DNA of 64,000 nt from Lewinellaceae bacterium. Its GTDB lineage: Bacteria > Bacteroidota > Bacteroidia > Chitinophagales > Saprospiraceae. Positions 43,766 through 53,658 of this stretch are shown one piece after another. The stretch is taken from positions 1,116,001-1,180,000 of the forward strand of contig JACJYG010000005.1 of NCBI GenBank assembly GCA_020636215.1. Reading direction: 5' to 3'. The notes beneath the pieces were generated by a model. The model did not search any database, was not told where the DNA came from, and saw only the letters and a program-made list of their open reading frames with translations. The position numbers and the translations under genes are program-made. Positions within the stretch are counted from its first letter, which is position 1. Every line of letters starts with the position of its first letter.

Positions 43766-44071
43766 ATGATTTACGGCATGATAGGATTGAGTTTGGTATT
43801 TGTCGCGATAGGATTTGTCGTGACGGAAAGCAATGCCAAATACCTCCTTTCAGGCTATAACAGCATGAGTGAGGAAGATAGAAAAAAGGTAGATCTCCAC
43901 TCTTATCTTCAAAAATTCAAAAAATTCCATGTTGGGCTAGGCCTCTCCTTTTTAATCATTGGTTCTGCCATACTGTATGGTATTGGCCAACATGCCGTGG
44001 GGATATTTATCGTGGGTTACCCGATTTTGGCATACCTCTATTTCTTTTGGAGGACTACCCAAAACAGTTGA
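43766..44071 (+). CDS. DUF3784-type small membrane protein
   Basis: The 101-aa protein has three predicted membrane helices: one at the N-terminus (YGMIGLSLVFVAIGFVVTE), then GLGLSFLIIGSAILYGIG and VGIFIVGYPILAYLYFFW. A conserved SNAKYLLSGYNSMSEEDRKKVDLHSYLQKFKKFH loop lies between the first two. This is the DUF3784 pattern, of unknown function. Confidence 0.82.
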   Translation: MIYGMIGLSLVFVAIGFVVTESNAKYLLSGYNSMSEEDRKKVDLHSYLQKFKKFHVGLGLSFLIIGSAILYGIGQHAVGIFIVGYPILAYLYFFWRTTQNS

Positions 44072-44170
44072 AAATTTAAAAAGGCTAACAAACGCTGAAC
44101 AACCTGGGAGTTGCGTATCTGAATTTGAAAAGCCATGAAAAGGCGTTCGGGTATTTTGGCGGTGGATGTT

Positions 44171-44178
44171 TATCTTTG
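44171..44178 (+). promoter_or_regulatory. Bacteroidota -7 box candidate
   Basis: TATCTTTG matches the TAnnTTTG consensus 32 bp before the chosen ATG. No clear TTG element stands at the ideal -33 spacing, so support is moderate. Confidence 0.4.
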
Positions 44179-44209
44179 CCCGCCAGAGGCTTACAAACCG
44201 AAAATACCC

Positions 44210-46366
44210 ATGCCCCAACGATCGATCTTTGTCCTGCTCTTCGTCTTCCTGGCTTTTGGCCTTCACGGCCAGGATATTTTCCTCAGCACCCTTACGGGCC
44301 AGCTCTATTCCCTCAACCTGGATGATTGTTCTTATGAATTGGTCGGCGCGATGCCGGTGAGTACTACGGATATCAGCTTCCATCCGAATGGTAAGCTGTA
44401 CGCCATCAGCGGCGCCGGGCGTTTGTACGAGATCAATGTCGCGTCCGGCGGCAGCAGCCTGATCCATACATTTGAAATTCCGGCAGGGCAACTGTACACG
44501 GCGCTCACCATTTCGGCGGACGGCACTTTCTATGCCTGCGGGCTGGATGGCGAGCTGTGGTCCTATAGCCTGGCGACCGATACCGGCCAGTTTCTGGGCA
44601 ATGTCGGTTACGGCGCCGAGGGTGATCTGGCGTTTTTTGGCGGCGAGCTGTACATGGCCGCGGTAGGGGACAATATTGTGCGGGTGGATATCGGCAATCC
44701 TGCCAATAGCACGGTTGTCATCAACGATAACGTGCCCGGCCGGATTTTCGGAATCGTTTCTTATGCAGCCAGTTGCGAAGAGGTTCAGACCTTTGCGCTG
44801 ACCGATAATGCTGCTAATATCTACCTGATCGATTTTGATAATGCTTCACTGAGTTTGTATTGCCAGATTCCGCTGGCGGTCAGCGGCGGGGCCAGTACTT
44901 TTGAATTTTTGGGCTCCAACCCGGTGAATATATTGGACGTATCGGCCAACGGATTCTCCTGTGAATCCAGCAGCGGCGCGATCTCCGTACAGGCCAGCGG
45001 CGGTATCGGCGCCCTGAGCTACTCTATCGACGGCATTAACTTCCAGGCTTCGCCGGTGTTCAATAACCTGCCCGCTGGGGACTACAACGTCTACGTACAG
45101 GATGAAGTCGGCTGCCTGGTGGACGAAACCGTGGACGTTGGCCTGGATGGGCCGATGTTTACCGATTTGCAGATAACCTTTGCCAGTTGCGGCCTGGACA
45201 ATGGCGGCGTGTCGTTTAACATTGAGGGAGGCGCAGCCCCTTACCAGTTATCGCTGAACGGAGGGCCGTTTACATCCGCCACCCAATTTGGCGATCTCGC
45301 TCCCGGCTCCTATACTATTGAAGTATTCGACGATAATGGTTGTTCTTTTTTGAATATCGTCAACATTGGCAACATTAGCAGCCCGGCCTTTTCAGGGCTG
45401 GAGGTAACAAATACTTCCTGCGGGGAGGACAATGGCGGCATCAGCTTCGCTGTATCCGGGGGGAAGCCGCCCTATGTGTATCGCGTGAATGGAGCAGAGG
45501 TGACATCACCCGTTCTGGAGGATGTTTCTGCCGGGACGTATGCTCTGGAGGTAGTAGATGACTCCGGTTGCGTCCTTACGGAAACGGTGGCTATTGCCGG
45601 CAGCACCGGCCTGTCTATTGAAGAGGTGCTGCTGGAAAACAGTTCCTGCGGATTGGCAAACGGCCGGGCCGAGATTATCACCGCCGGCGGCGCGGAGCCC
45701 TTGGAGTACAACCTCAGCGGTTTGCCGCCCAGTGCTACACCTGTATTTATGGATGTCTCTGCCGGCAACTACACCCTGACTATTACAGATGCAGCCGGCT
45801 GTGTAGCCACTACCGAAATTAGCCTCTCCGGTTCCGAACCACCGATTTTAACCCAGGATGTGGTGGTGGCGGCTAGCTGTAACGAGAAAAACGGACAATT
45901 GCAATTTACGGTCACCGGCGGCGCCGGCGGCGGGCAATTAAGCTTGAATGGGCGAGCGCTGGGCCTCACGAACCAGTTGGATGAGCTGGCCGCAGGTGAT
46001 TACCTGCTCATCGCCACGGACTCTCTGGCGTGCGCCGATACGCTGGCCTTCCGCATCCCTTCCGGGCTTTGTCCGGCCTACCTTCCCAATGCCTTCTCCC
46101 CGAATGATGACGGCGTCAACGACAACTTCCGTCCCATGGCTGCTGGCGGCCTGGACGCCATGATCCATCGCTTTATCATCTTTGACCGCTGGGGCGGTAT
46201 GGTGCACCAGGTGGAGGGCTTGCCGTTTAGCGATCCGGCGGTGGCCTGGAAGGGGCGTAAGAATGACAAACCACTGCCTGCCGGCGTTTATGTATATTTA
46301 CTTGAAATGGCCTATGCCACCGGTGAAACAGTGCTGTTAACGGGCGATGTGTTATTGGTGCGGTGA
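44210..46366 (+). CDS. Secreted T9SS type B (gliding-motility-associated) cargo protein
   Basis: Start at 44210 by signal peptide (MPQRSIFVLLFVFLAFGLHGQ). Of the 718 aa, residues 20-250 form a beta-propeller-like domain (LTGQLYSLNLDDCSYELVGAM, repeated strands of the YncE type). Residues 255-630 hold about five SprB-type repeats with the CG.xNG and GxxPY.YS(L/I)(N/D)G pattern. The C-terminus (LPNAFSPNDDGVNDNF... IFDRWGGMVHQ... AWKGRKNDKPLPAGVYVYLLEM) is the CHU_C/T9SS type B sorting domain. It is exported by T9SS to the surface, probably as an adhesin. Confidence 0.93.
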   Translation: MPQRSIFVLLFVFLAFGLHGQDIFLSTLTGQLYSLNLDDCSYELVGAMPVSTTDISFHPNGKLYAISGAGRLYEINVASGGSSLIHTFEIPAGQLYTALTISADGTFYACGLDGELWSYSLATDTGQFLGNVGYGAEGDLAFFGGELYMAAVGDNIVRVDIGNPANSTVVINDNVPGRIFGIVSYAASCEEVQTFALTDNAANIYLIDFDNASLSLYCQIPLAVSGGASTFEFLGSNPVNILDVSANGFSCESSSGAISVQASGGIGALSYSIDGINFQASPVFNNLPAGDYNVYVQDEVGCLVDETVDVGLDGPMFTDLQITFASCGLDNGGVSFNIEGGAAPYQLSLNGGPFTSATQFGDLAPGSYTIEVFDDNGCSFLNIVNIGNISSPAFSGLEVTNTSCGEDNGGISFAVSGGKPPYVYRVNGAEVTSPVLEDVSAGTYALEVVDDSGCVLTETVAIAGSTGLSIEEVLLENSSCGLANGRAEIITAGGAEPLEYNLSGLPPSATPVFMDVSAGNYTLTITDAAGCVATTEISLSGSEPPILTQDVVVAASCNEKNGQLQFTVTGGAGGGQLSLNGRALGLTNQLDELAAGDYLLIATDSLACADTLAFRIPSGLCPAYLPNAFSPNDDGVNDNFRPMAAGGLDAMIHRFIIFDRWGGMVHQVEGLPFSDPAVAWKGRKNDKPLPAGVYVYLLEMAYATGETVLLTGDVLLVR

Positions 46367-46411
46367 TAGGGCATGAGGGGCTTTTTATGCCTGATAGCTT
46401 TCAAGTATGCG

Positions 46412-47155
46412 CTATTGCTTTGTAAAGATCAGGTCAGAAGAAGAGGGGAGTACCTTTTGAAGGAAGGGCATCTTACCCAGTAGCTTGAAGTAAATGCCGA
46501 TGGGGATACTGCGAAGTATACTTTGGTTGGGGTCATATATATTCCTGTATTTCAGATCAATACCGGAACATATTGACCTTATTCTGCTGGGTACGATCAC
46601 ATCTTCCGGAGTGCTGTGGGGCATTTTGTTGACATAATAGTAATACATAGGGTAAAACAAGTTGGAAGCCGTTGGTTCATACAGGAAAAGGATGTGCCCA
46701 TTATCCTTGAGTATCCGTTTTAACTCAATAAGGGTTTCCTTCAGTAAAACAAAGTGATGCGCCGCCGCATAGCAAAAGATCAGGTCAAATTGTCCGTCTT
46801 TTTCATTGATCTCATAGCTCTTTGTAGGATAGGATCGCTCAATCTTAACTTTAAAAAAATCTTCCCAGTGGGTTAGGCTTTTTATCGCATAGGGGCTGAT
46901 GTCCGTGACGGTAAATTGCGCTTCCGGCAGGTAGTATTTTTTCAAAAAACAGGAAGCCCATCCCTGTCCGGCCCCAATTTCAAGAACCTGTTTTTTTTGC
47001 CTTATGAATTCCGAGTACTTATTGACTTTGTAGTCAAAATGCCGGCATTCCTGCATTTTATTTAAAAAATTCTCTTTCGTGAATTTTTCTGCGGATTCAA
47101 ATTCGCTACTCTTCCAGTAATTAATTTCTTCTTCTTCCTTTTCTTTTAGGTTCAT
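46412..47155 (-). CDS. Class I SAM-dependent methyltransferase
   Basis: The 247-aa protein has the Rossmann methyltransferase motif I VLEIGAGQGWASCFL, motif II-like FTVTDISPYAI, and FDLIFCYAAAHHFVLLKETLIELKRILKDNGHILF. It methylates an unknown acceptor. It is transcribed toward a converging T9SS cargo gene; no pathway partner is adjacent. Confidence 0.88.
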   Translation of the reverse strand: MNLKEKEEEEINYWKSSEFESAEKFTKENFLNKMQECRHFDYKVNKYSEFIRQKKQVLEIGAGQGWASCFLKKYYLPEAQFTVTDISPYAIKSLTHWEDFFKVKIERSYPTKSYEINEKDGQFDLIFCYAAAHHFVLLKETLIELKRILKDNGHILFLYEPTASNLFYPMYYYYVNKMPHSTPEDVIVPSRIRSICSGIDLKYRNIYDPNQSILRSIPIGIYFKLLGKMPFLQKVLPSSSDLIFTKQ

Positions 47156-47196
47156 CTTAATGGTGTTGATGCTGAAACCCCGTAGTTATTGACAGC

Positions 47197-47964
47197 TTAT
47201 ATTTTAATTATTTTAAACATTTTCTGCTGGCTTCGGCTAATCAGCCTAATGAAATAGATCCCTTTTTGTAATCTGGTTAAATCAATGGTTTTTAGACTTG
47301 TTTTTCCTTTGTCCACTATTGTTCCATTGGCTGTATAGATTACATATTCTGTTGCCTCGCCGGAAAGTGTTATTTGGGCAGTGGTTGGATTCGGATAGAT
47401 GCCAAAGCTTTCTGATCCTGGGCCAATAGTGTTGGTAATGATTTCCAATGGATTGATTTCACAATTTGATATTATCTGATGGATGGTAAAATCAATTCCA
47501 AGATTTGAAAACTTAATAAAACAAAAAAAGGTGTCTGTGTCGCTACTTTTTCTAAATGCAATATATTTTTCATTTATTTCATATTGCCCGTAACTGCCGG
47601 TTTCTCCAGTGCCGTATATGAAATCTAAATATCTGGTCCAAAGCGTATCTGGATAAAAAGGCATTGTATCTCCAGTTTCAAATGTTGTTACGGTTCCGGT
47701 ATTCGAATTAAAAACTTCTACGCCCTCTTGCATATAAAACGACAGTCTTTTCCAGGGCCAAGAGCTACCAATTGGGCCAGATGAATTAATATTAAAATCT
47801 TCTGTCCCATCACAATCAATATCAAAAACAACTTTTGAATCAGGCCCAAATGGAGTATCCAGGATATTAACCGAATAGTTCGTAGAATCTCCAACTATCC
47901 AATATTGTGAATAGGCAATTTGGGTTGTTAAAATTAGTATGATTGTAAAATGTATTTTCTTCAT
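47197..47964 (-). CDS. Secreted protein with T9SS type A sorting domain
   Basis: The 255-aa protein has a signal peptide (MKKIHFTIILILTTQIAYSQ), then a beta-rich body (SVNILDTPFGPDSKVVFDIDCDGTEDF) and the C-terminal Por-secretion domain GIYPNPTTAQITLSGEATEYVIYTANG...LQKGIYFIRLISRSQQKMFKIIKI. It is delivered through T9SS. The body has no recognised enzyme fold. Confidence 0.88.
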   Translation of the reverse strand: MKKIHFTIILILTTQIAYSQYWIVGDSTNYSVNILDTPFGPDSKVVFDIDCDGTEDFNINSSGPIGSSWPWKRLSFYMQEGVEVFNSNTGTVTTFETGDTMPFYPDTLWTRYLDFIYGTGETGSYGQYEINEKYIAFRKSSDTDTFFCFIKFSNLGIDFTIHQIISNCEINPLEIITNTIGPGSESFGIYPNPTTAQITLSGEATEYVIYTANGTIVDKGKTSLKTIDLTRLQKGIYFIRLISRSQQKMFKIIKI

Positions 47965-48026
47965 GTTTTTTTATTGTTTGCAACGAAAGTTCGGGCCACA
48001 TAATTCCCAAATGACAATATCATTCC

Positions 48027-50576
48027 TTACTTCTCCTTTCCCCGCAACCGCTCCTTCAACGCCCCGTTCTCCTCCAATTGTTTCAACAACTCCGTCGCGA
48101 TCAGCGCATGCCCTTCTGCGTTGGGGTGATAATCCCAGGGCGCGATCTTCAATGCGTCGGCATCCTGGCCCTGGAAAGTGGCGCTCAGGTTGAGGGTGTA
48201 GAATCCGCGGGATTCGGCCAATTGTTGCAGGCTGGCTTCTTCCCCTTCCACTGTATTGTCGTCGAGGGTGGGTACGAAAACCCAGACGGGGATGGCGTTA
48301 TTATCGAGGCAGTACTGCACGATCCGGTCGTAACCCCATGTGATGATCTCCTGTTCCCTGGATTTTAGCTTTTCCATGGCTTCCGATTGGGAAATTTCCG
48401 TACCGAAGGCCGCCTCGTCTATTACCTGCTGAAGGAAAGGATAGGTGAGTTCCCGCTTGGTCCAGTAGGCCTGCAGGATACTGGCCAGGACGCGGAAGCT
48501 TTCGTTGGAGTGGGTGGTAAAGAGCACCACATCGGGTTGGAATGGGGCGGCTTTTTCCTCCAGTATGGCAATGTCCTGGAACAAGTGGAAGCCGGCCAGC
48601 CCGAAGTTCAGGATCTCCACCCGCTGCCCTCCAAAGATCACCTTGTCGCTGTTGAGCCTGGCTTCCAACAGGTTTTCGTAGGTTTCCTCATTGCTTACGC
48701 CGGTCCCCATTTCGATAGAGCCGCCCAATAGGGCAAAACGCAGGGTGTTGGCCGGCTTTTCGAGGGCGTATTCCTGGTCGCGGAAGCCGTGGCTGTTGGT
48801 GGAGAAACGGCCGCCCTTGAGCAATACGCTTTCGTTGGGCAGCAATTCTTTCATCATAATATCATTTCTCCGCCGGCTGATACCCAGGTCGCTGAAGCTT
48901 TTCCAGTCTTCGGGTTTTACCTGTTCCAGTTCCCACATGCGGGAATTGAGGTTGTTGCCCGCCAGCAGGGTTTCGTAGTAACCCTTGTACAACTGCTCCC
49001 GGTCGAAGGCGTTGAGTTTGGTATAATAAACCGGCTCGAGGCCCACCGCCAGGCGCTGCTCTAATCCCTGCTGAACAAAGGGCAGCCCCAGGATCACCAG
49101 GCTGGCCATGCCGGCGTTCGCCAGCCAGTAGGTTCGCCTGATGGAGGGGGCGATCGGCAGTTTTTTCAAACCATACAAATGATTGATGTACTGCAACAGC
49201 AGGCCCGCTCCCGCCAGGATGAAAACACCAAGCCCGATCACCAACCCGTCTTTAATGCCAGCCGAGCGCGCTTTGCCCACCATGGCCCACCAATCGGCAA
49301 TGGATTGACTCGTCCAGAAAGACCAGAGGACGATCATGAAGGTGAAAATGCCCAGTACTTTGAAGGCGTTGCGCAGGGCGTAGAATGCGGAAAAGGCGCC
49401 CGGCCGCGGCTGGTTGCTCTTCCTTTTGGACTGTATCACCGAATTGGCCGCCACCAAAACGCCGAATACGCCCCAGAAAACGGCGTCCTGTATCGTCAGG
49501 GGAAAAGCGCCGCGTATCCAGAACCACTGGTAGCCGTGCAGGAACCAGTTGATGAAGAAAACCAGCAGCACAGAAAGGGCCAGGCCAAAGGTGGCGCCGT
49601 AGCGTTTGAGACGAAAATAAATAGGGAAATAAAAAACCTTGGTCACGAAGTCGCGCCAGTAGATATTGATGCGCCGCCAAAGGTCGCTGAAGCTATTGGC
49701 GAAGAAGTAGTGGTCGAAAGTGGGCGGCAGGTGGAAACCGAACAGGCATATCACGCCGGCCGAAAAGTGGAAAATGCCCGCCAGGCGGACGATCAGGGCG
49801 TAGGAGGCCGCCATATACTGCAATAGGCCATAGATATCCTGCACCTCGCCCGGCGTCGGCAGCAGATAATAGTAAATCAGGCGGTAGAGTAGGAGGTGGA
49901 ATACGCCATTGGCCATCATCAGCACGCCACGGCGGTAGGTTTCATAGGCCGGCCGGCTATAGTAGTTGCGCACAAAGGTGCTGTAGTCTACTACCGGAAA
50001 GATCACAAAAACGAGGTTGGGCAACAGAAAGAAGTAGTTGAGCTTTTTCCAAAAACCGGCGGGTTGCTTTTCGAACTGCATCTCATAGAGGTACACGATC
50101 ATGCGAAACATAAACATGGATCCCAGAATCGCTAACACCGCTTTGGATTGAATGAACGGAAGCCATTCCGCTCGCAAGGCGGCCAGCACCACTCCTGCCA
50201 ATAATACAATCCCTATACGATATTTCACGGCAATCGGCAGGTTTGCCAGATAGAAGAGTAATAATCCTATTCCTGCCAAAAGGGCGCCATCCCATATCCC
50301 CAGCAGGATGAAAATGGCGGCCAGGTTGATCAAAAAGAGGAAGGGCAGCCGCCAAGGCCCTGGCAGTAGAGCATTGGCCGCAAATCCTACTGCCACAAAG
50401 GGCATCAGTTGCACAAGCCGGATATCCTGTTCCAAATGAAAGCCATAAATAGCCAGGCTGATCAGGCAGAGCGATAGGAGGATCTGTGATAGGCTTTGTA
50501 TCCCCACCACCATATTACTGTTGGCAGCAGCCTGTTTTTCGGTTATCTTTTCCAGGAGGAAGTAGCGGCTAATCAT
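48027..50576 (-). CDS. MBOAT acyltransferase fused to SGNH hydrolase domain (paralog 1)
   Basis: Start set at 50576 (MISRYFLLEKITEKQAAANSN) because this is conserved in the paralog; upstream residues differ. Residues 1-490 are a multi-pass MBOAT domain with FSDLWRRINIYWRDFVTK and the catalytic-His-like FINWFLHGYQWFW. A second hydrophobic block and a C-terminal SGNH/GDSL hydrolase domain (about 570-849) follow, with ALLGGSIEMGTGV (block I Ser) and DYHPNAEGHALIA (Asp/His). Together they would acylate or O-acetylate a glycan, as AlgI with AlgX/J do as separate proteins. Paralog 2 is adjacent, 185 bp away. Confidence 0.85.
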   Translation of the reverse strand: MISRYFLLEKITEKQAAANSNMVVGIQSLSQILLSLCLISLAIYGFHLEQDIRLVQLMPFVAVGFAANALLPGPWRLPFLFLINLAAIFILLGIWDGALLAGIGLLLFYLANLPIAVKYRIGIVLLAGVVLAALRAEWLPFIQSKAVLAILGSMFMFRMIVYLYEMQFEKQPAGFWKKLNYFFLLPNLVFVIFPVVDYSTFVRNYYSRPAYETYRRGVLMMANGVFHLLLYRLIYYYLLPTPGEVQDIYGLLQYMAASYALIVRLAGIFHFSAGVICLFGFHLPPTFDHYFFANSFSDLWRRINIYWRDFVTKVFYFPIYFRLKRYGATFGLALSVLLVFFINWFLHGYQWFWIRGAFPLTIQDAVFWGVFGVLVAANSVIQSKRKSNQPRPGAFSAFYALRNAFKVLGIFTFMIVLWSFWTSQSIADWWAMVGKARSAGIKDGLVIGLGVFILAGAGLLLQYINHLYGLKKLPIAPSIRRTYWLANAGMASLVILGLPFVQQGLEQRLAVGLEPVYYTKLNAFDREQLYKGYYETLLAGNNLNSRMWELEQVKPEDWKSFSDLGISRRRNDIMMKELLPNESVLLKGGRFSTNSHGFRDQEYALEKPANTLRFALLGGSIEMGTGVSNEETYENLLEARLNSDKVIFGGQRVEILNFGLAGFHLFQDIAILEEKAAPFQPDVVLFTTHSNESFRVLASILQAYWTKRELTYPFLQQVIDEAAFGTEISQSEAMEKLKSREQEIITWGYDRIVQYCLDNNAIPVWVFVPTLDDNTVEGEEASLQQLAESRGFYTLNLSATFQGQDADALKIAPWDYHPNAEGHALIATELLKQLEENGALKERLRGKEK

Positions 50577-50761
50577 TTCTTTTCGGTTTTGATAATGGCT
50601 TCTTGGAGGCTTTGGCACGGGCTGGGTTGAGAGCGTTGAGAGCGTTAAGGAGGTTGAGCACAGAGAAAACTAAACCTTTCCCCGCCATCTCCCAGCTCCA
50701 ACCTGGCTTCTCAACCCCCTCAACTTCTCCCTGCTCCAACCTGGTTAAGGCCTCCAGGCTC

Positions 50762-53308
50762 TCAGCGTTTTGCCCGGAGCACTTCCAGCAAAGCCTTGTT
50801 TTGCTTCAACTGCCGGATCAACTCGTCGGCGATCATTTGGTGCCCTCTGGCGTTGGGGTGGAAGTCCCAGCTTGCGATCTTGAGGCTTTCGGGCTCAGTT
50901 GGCCCGTAGCTGCCTTTTAAATTGAGGGTGAAAAAACCGGTTTCTCCAGCTATTTTTTCCAGCATAGCATCTTCTCCCGCCACTTCATTATCGTCCAGTG
51001 CCGGTACATAGAGCCAAATGGGGATGGCTTGCTTTGCCCGGGCGCAGTCCAGTATCTTGTTCAAGCCCCATCGCAGGATCTCTTCCTGCCGGGGTTTTAA
51101 TTTTTCAATAAATTCCGTTTCCGTATCCACTGCCTTCACCCCTGCCGCTGCAATCATTTCCTTGAGGAAGGGATAGGTCAGTTCCCTCCGCTTGCTATAA
51201 TCCCGGTACAAGCTACTGAGGATGCGGTATGCTTCGTTGGAATGCGCCGGATAGATGACTACATCGGGTTGAAACTTCGAAGCTTTCCAGTCGCACATAG
51301 CGACATTCTGGAACAGGTGGTTGCCGGAAATGGCGAAGTTCAGGATCTCCACCTGTTGATTGGCGCCCAGCAGGGAAGAAGCGTTCAGTTGGCCTTCCGC
51401 CAGGTTCTCGTAGGTCTGATCGGTGTCCACGCCGGTTCCCATTTCAATGGAGCCGCCCAGCAGCGCCATGCGGAGGGTGTTGGCGGGTTTTTCCAGGGCA
51501 TACTCCTGGTCGCGTAGCCCGTGACTATTAGTGGTGAAATGGGCGCCTTTGAATTCCACATTTTTATTGGGCGCCAATTCTTTGAGCAGGATGTCGTCGC
51601 GGTCGATACGCAAGCCCAGTTCCTTCATGCTTTTCCATTCGTCCGGTTTGGCCTGTTCCATTTCCCACATTCGGGAGTTGAGGTTGTTTCCCGCCAGTAG
51701 GGTTTCATAGTAGCCTTTGTACAACTGTTCGCGGTCAAAGGCATTTAAACGGGTGTACAACACCGGTTCGAAATCAAAACCCATTTGATTCTCCAATCGT
51801 TGGCTGACCGGCGGCAAGCCCAGCAATACCAGCCCTGCCAAACCCATATTGGCCAGCCAGAAAACCCGGGCGGGAGAAGGGGACAGCGGCAGTTTCTTTT
51901 GCTGGTATAAATGGCCCAGGTATTGCCCCAGGAAGCCTGCACCCACCAGCACAAGTATCAGGGTAGCGGGCCCAAGAATATCGCTCAGTCCTTTGGGGCG
52001 GCCCCGCCCAACCATGGCCAGCCAGTCGCCGGGGGTGCTACTTGTCCAGAAGGACCAGAGTATGGCCATAAAACTGAAAATGCCCAGTACCATAAAGGTG
52101 TTGCGCAGGGCATAGGCTGCCGAAAATACGCCAGGCTTGGGTTTCACCGGCCGCCGGTTGGCCTGCACCACGGAGTTGCCGGCCACCAATATCCCGAGCA
52201 CGCCCCAGAAAGTCGTATCCTGCACCGTCAGCGGAAAGCTGCCCCGGATCCAAAACCATTGGTAGCCGTGCAGGAACCAGTTGATGAAGAAAACGATCAG
52301 AACGGAAAGCGCCAGGCCTGTCACCGTTCCATAGCGCTTGAGGCGGAAGTATATGGGGAAGTAAAATACCTTGGTCACAAAGTCGCGCCAGTAGATATTG
52401 ATGCGCCGCCAGAGGTCGCTGAAACTGTTGGCGAAAAAGTAGTGGTCGAAAGCCGGCGGCAGGTAAAAACCGAAAAGGCAGATCACGCCAACTGAAAAAT
52501 GGAAAATGCCCGCCAGGCGCACGATCAGCGCGTAGGAGGCCGCCATGAATTGCAGCAGGCCGGCAAAATCCTGTACACTACCCGGCGCCGGCAGCAGGTA
52601 GTAGTAGATCAACCGGTAGAGCAGGAGGTGAAAAACCCCATTGGCCATCATCAGCACGCCCCGCCGGTAGGTTTCATAGGCCGGCCGGGTGTAATAATTC
52701 CGAACAAAGGTGCTGTAGTCGACTACCGGAAAAATGACAAACACCAGATTGGGCAACAGGAAGAAGTAGTTGAGCTTCTTCCAAAAACCGGCCGGTTGCT
52801 TTTCAAACTGCATCTCATAGAGGTACAACACCATCCGGAACATGAACATGGAGCCCAATATGGGCAGCAAAGTTTTGCCCTGAAAAAAGGGCAGCCAACC
52901 TGCCCGAAAAAATGCCAGCGCCAGCCCTGCCACAAGGGCCAGCCCAATTCGGTAGCCTATCCGTATGGGCAGGTTCGCCAACAGGAATAACAGGAACCCC
53001 AGCCCGGTGAGCAGTGCTCCATCGCGGGGGCCCAGCAACCAGTAAATGGCGGCTAGATTGATCAAAAAGAGAAAGGGTAGCCGCCATGAACCCGGTAGTA
53101 AAGCATGAACGGCAAATCCTCCCACTACAAATGGCATCAGCTGTACGAGCCGGATGTCCTGTTCCAGATGAAAAAAATAAATAGCCAGGCTGATCAGGCC
53201 TAGCGATAGGAAGATCTGAAGCAAGCCATTTACCCCTACCACTGTATTGCTGTTGGCGGCAGCCTGTTTTTGGGTAATCTTTTCCAGAATGAGGGAACGG
53301 CTGATCAT
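50762..53308 (-). CDS. MBOAT acyltransferase fused to SGNH hydrolase domain (paralog 2)
   Basis: Start at 53308 (MISRSLILEKITQKQAAANSN), matching paralog 1; the longer frame to 53407 is not conserved. The 848-aa protein shows the same MBOAT domain (FSDLWRRINIYWRDFVTK, FINWFLHGYQWFW) and SGNH domain (ALLGGSIEMGTGVDTDQ, DFHPNARGHQMIA; His in place, preceding Asp). Roughly 65-70% identical to paralog 1 by eye, highest in the membrane part. The tandem arrangement indicates duplication with divergence, perhaps for different acyl donors or glycan positions. Confidence 0.85.
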   Translation of the reverse strand: MISRSLILEKITQKQAAANSNTVVGVNGLLQIFLSLGLISLAIYFFHLEQDIRLVQLMPFVVGGFAVHALLPGSWRLPFLFLINLAAIYWLLGPRDGALLTGLGFLLFLLANLPIRIGYRIGLALVAGLALAFFRAGWLPFFQGKTLLPILGSMFMFRMVLYLYEMQFEKQPAGFWKKLNYFFLLPNLVFVIFPVVDYSTFVRNYYTRPAYETYRRGVLMMANGVFHLLLYRLIYYYLLPAPGSVQDFAGLLQFMAASYALIVRLAGIFHFSVGVICLFGFYLPPAFDHYFFANSFSDLWRRINIYWRDFVTKVFYFPIYFRLKRYGTVTGLALSVLIVFFINWFLHGYQWFWIRGSFPLTVQDTTFWGVLGILVAGNSVVQANRRPVKPKPGVFSAAYALRNTFMVLGIFSFMAILWSFWTSSTPGDWLAMVGRGRPKGLSDILGPATLILVLVGAGFLGQYLGHLYQQKKLPLSPSPARVFWLANMGLAGLVLLGLPPVSQRLENQMGFDFEPVLYTRLNAFDREQLYKGYYETLLAGNNLNSRMWEMEQAKPDEWKSMKELGLRIDRDDILLKELAPNKNVEFKGAHFTTNSHGLRDQEYALEKPANTLRMALLGGSIEMGTGVDTDQTYENLAEGQLNASSLLGANQQVEILNFAISGNHLFQNVAMCDWKASKFQPDVVIYPAHSNEAYRILSSLYRDYSKRRELTYPFLKEMIAAAGVKAVDTETEFIEKLKPRQEEILRWGLNKILDCARAKQAIPIWLYVPALDDNEVAGEDAMLEKIAGETGFFTLNLKGSYGPTEPESLKIASWDFHPNARGHQMIADELIRQLKQNKALLEVLRAKR

Positions 53309-53411
53309 TTCTTTTCGAATTTTTATAATAGCTCCTTGGGGGCTTTGAAAGGCTTTGGCACGGGGTAGGTTGAGGTGGGGCACAGATGCCCAGAGGGGAG
53401 TCTTCATTTAA

Positions 53412-53470
53412 CTGTGTCAAATCCCGCGCCATGGTCATGAAAGCCTTGATTTAACTGGGTTTTATGGGGC
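53412..53470 (+). repeat. Dispersed ~60-bp repeat, copy 2
   Basis: CTGTGTCAAATCC..CCATGGTCA..CTTGATTTAACTGGG in the same order and spacing as copy 1 at 35643 (opposite strand). Confidence 0.65.
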
Positions 53471-53544
53471 CCCGGACACTCGAACACACGAACTTCTGAA
53501 CACTCCCCCCAGAGAAAAACTAAACCTTTCCCAGCCATCCCTCA

Positions 53545-53590
53545 GCTTCTCAACCCTCTCAACCTTCTCAACCTTCTCAACCTTCTCAAC
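53545..53590 (+). repeat. 9-bp tandem repeat (CTTCTCAAC)n
   Basis: Units CTTCTCAAC/CCTCTCAAC in tandem. The reverse complement is GTTGAGAAG, like the array at 43690. A shorter related run lies at about 50630-50660. Confidence 0.85.
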
Positions 53591-53658
53591 TCCTCCATGC
53601 TCCACCCAAGCTGCTCAACTTCCCCAGGCACATCCCAAGCTTCTCACCCCTGCCAAAG

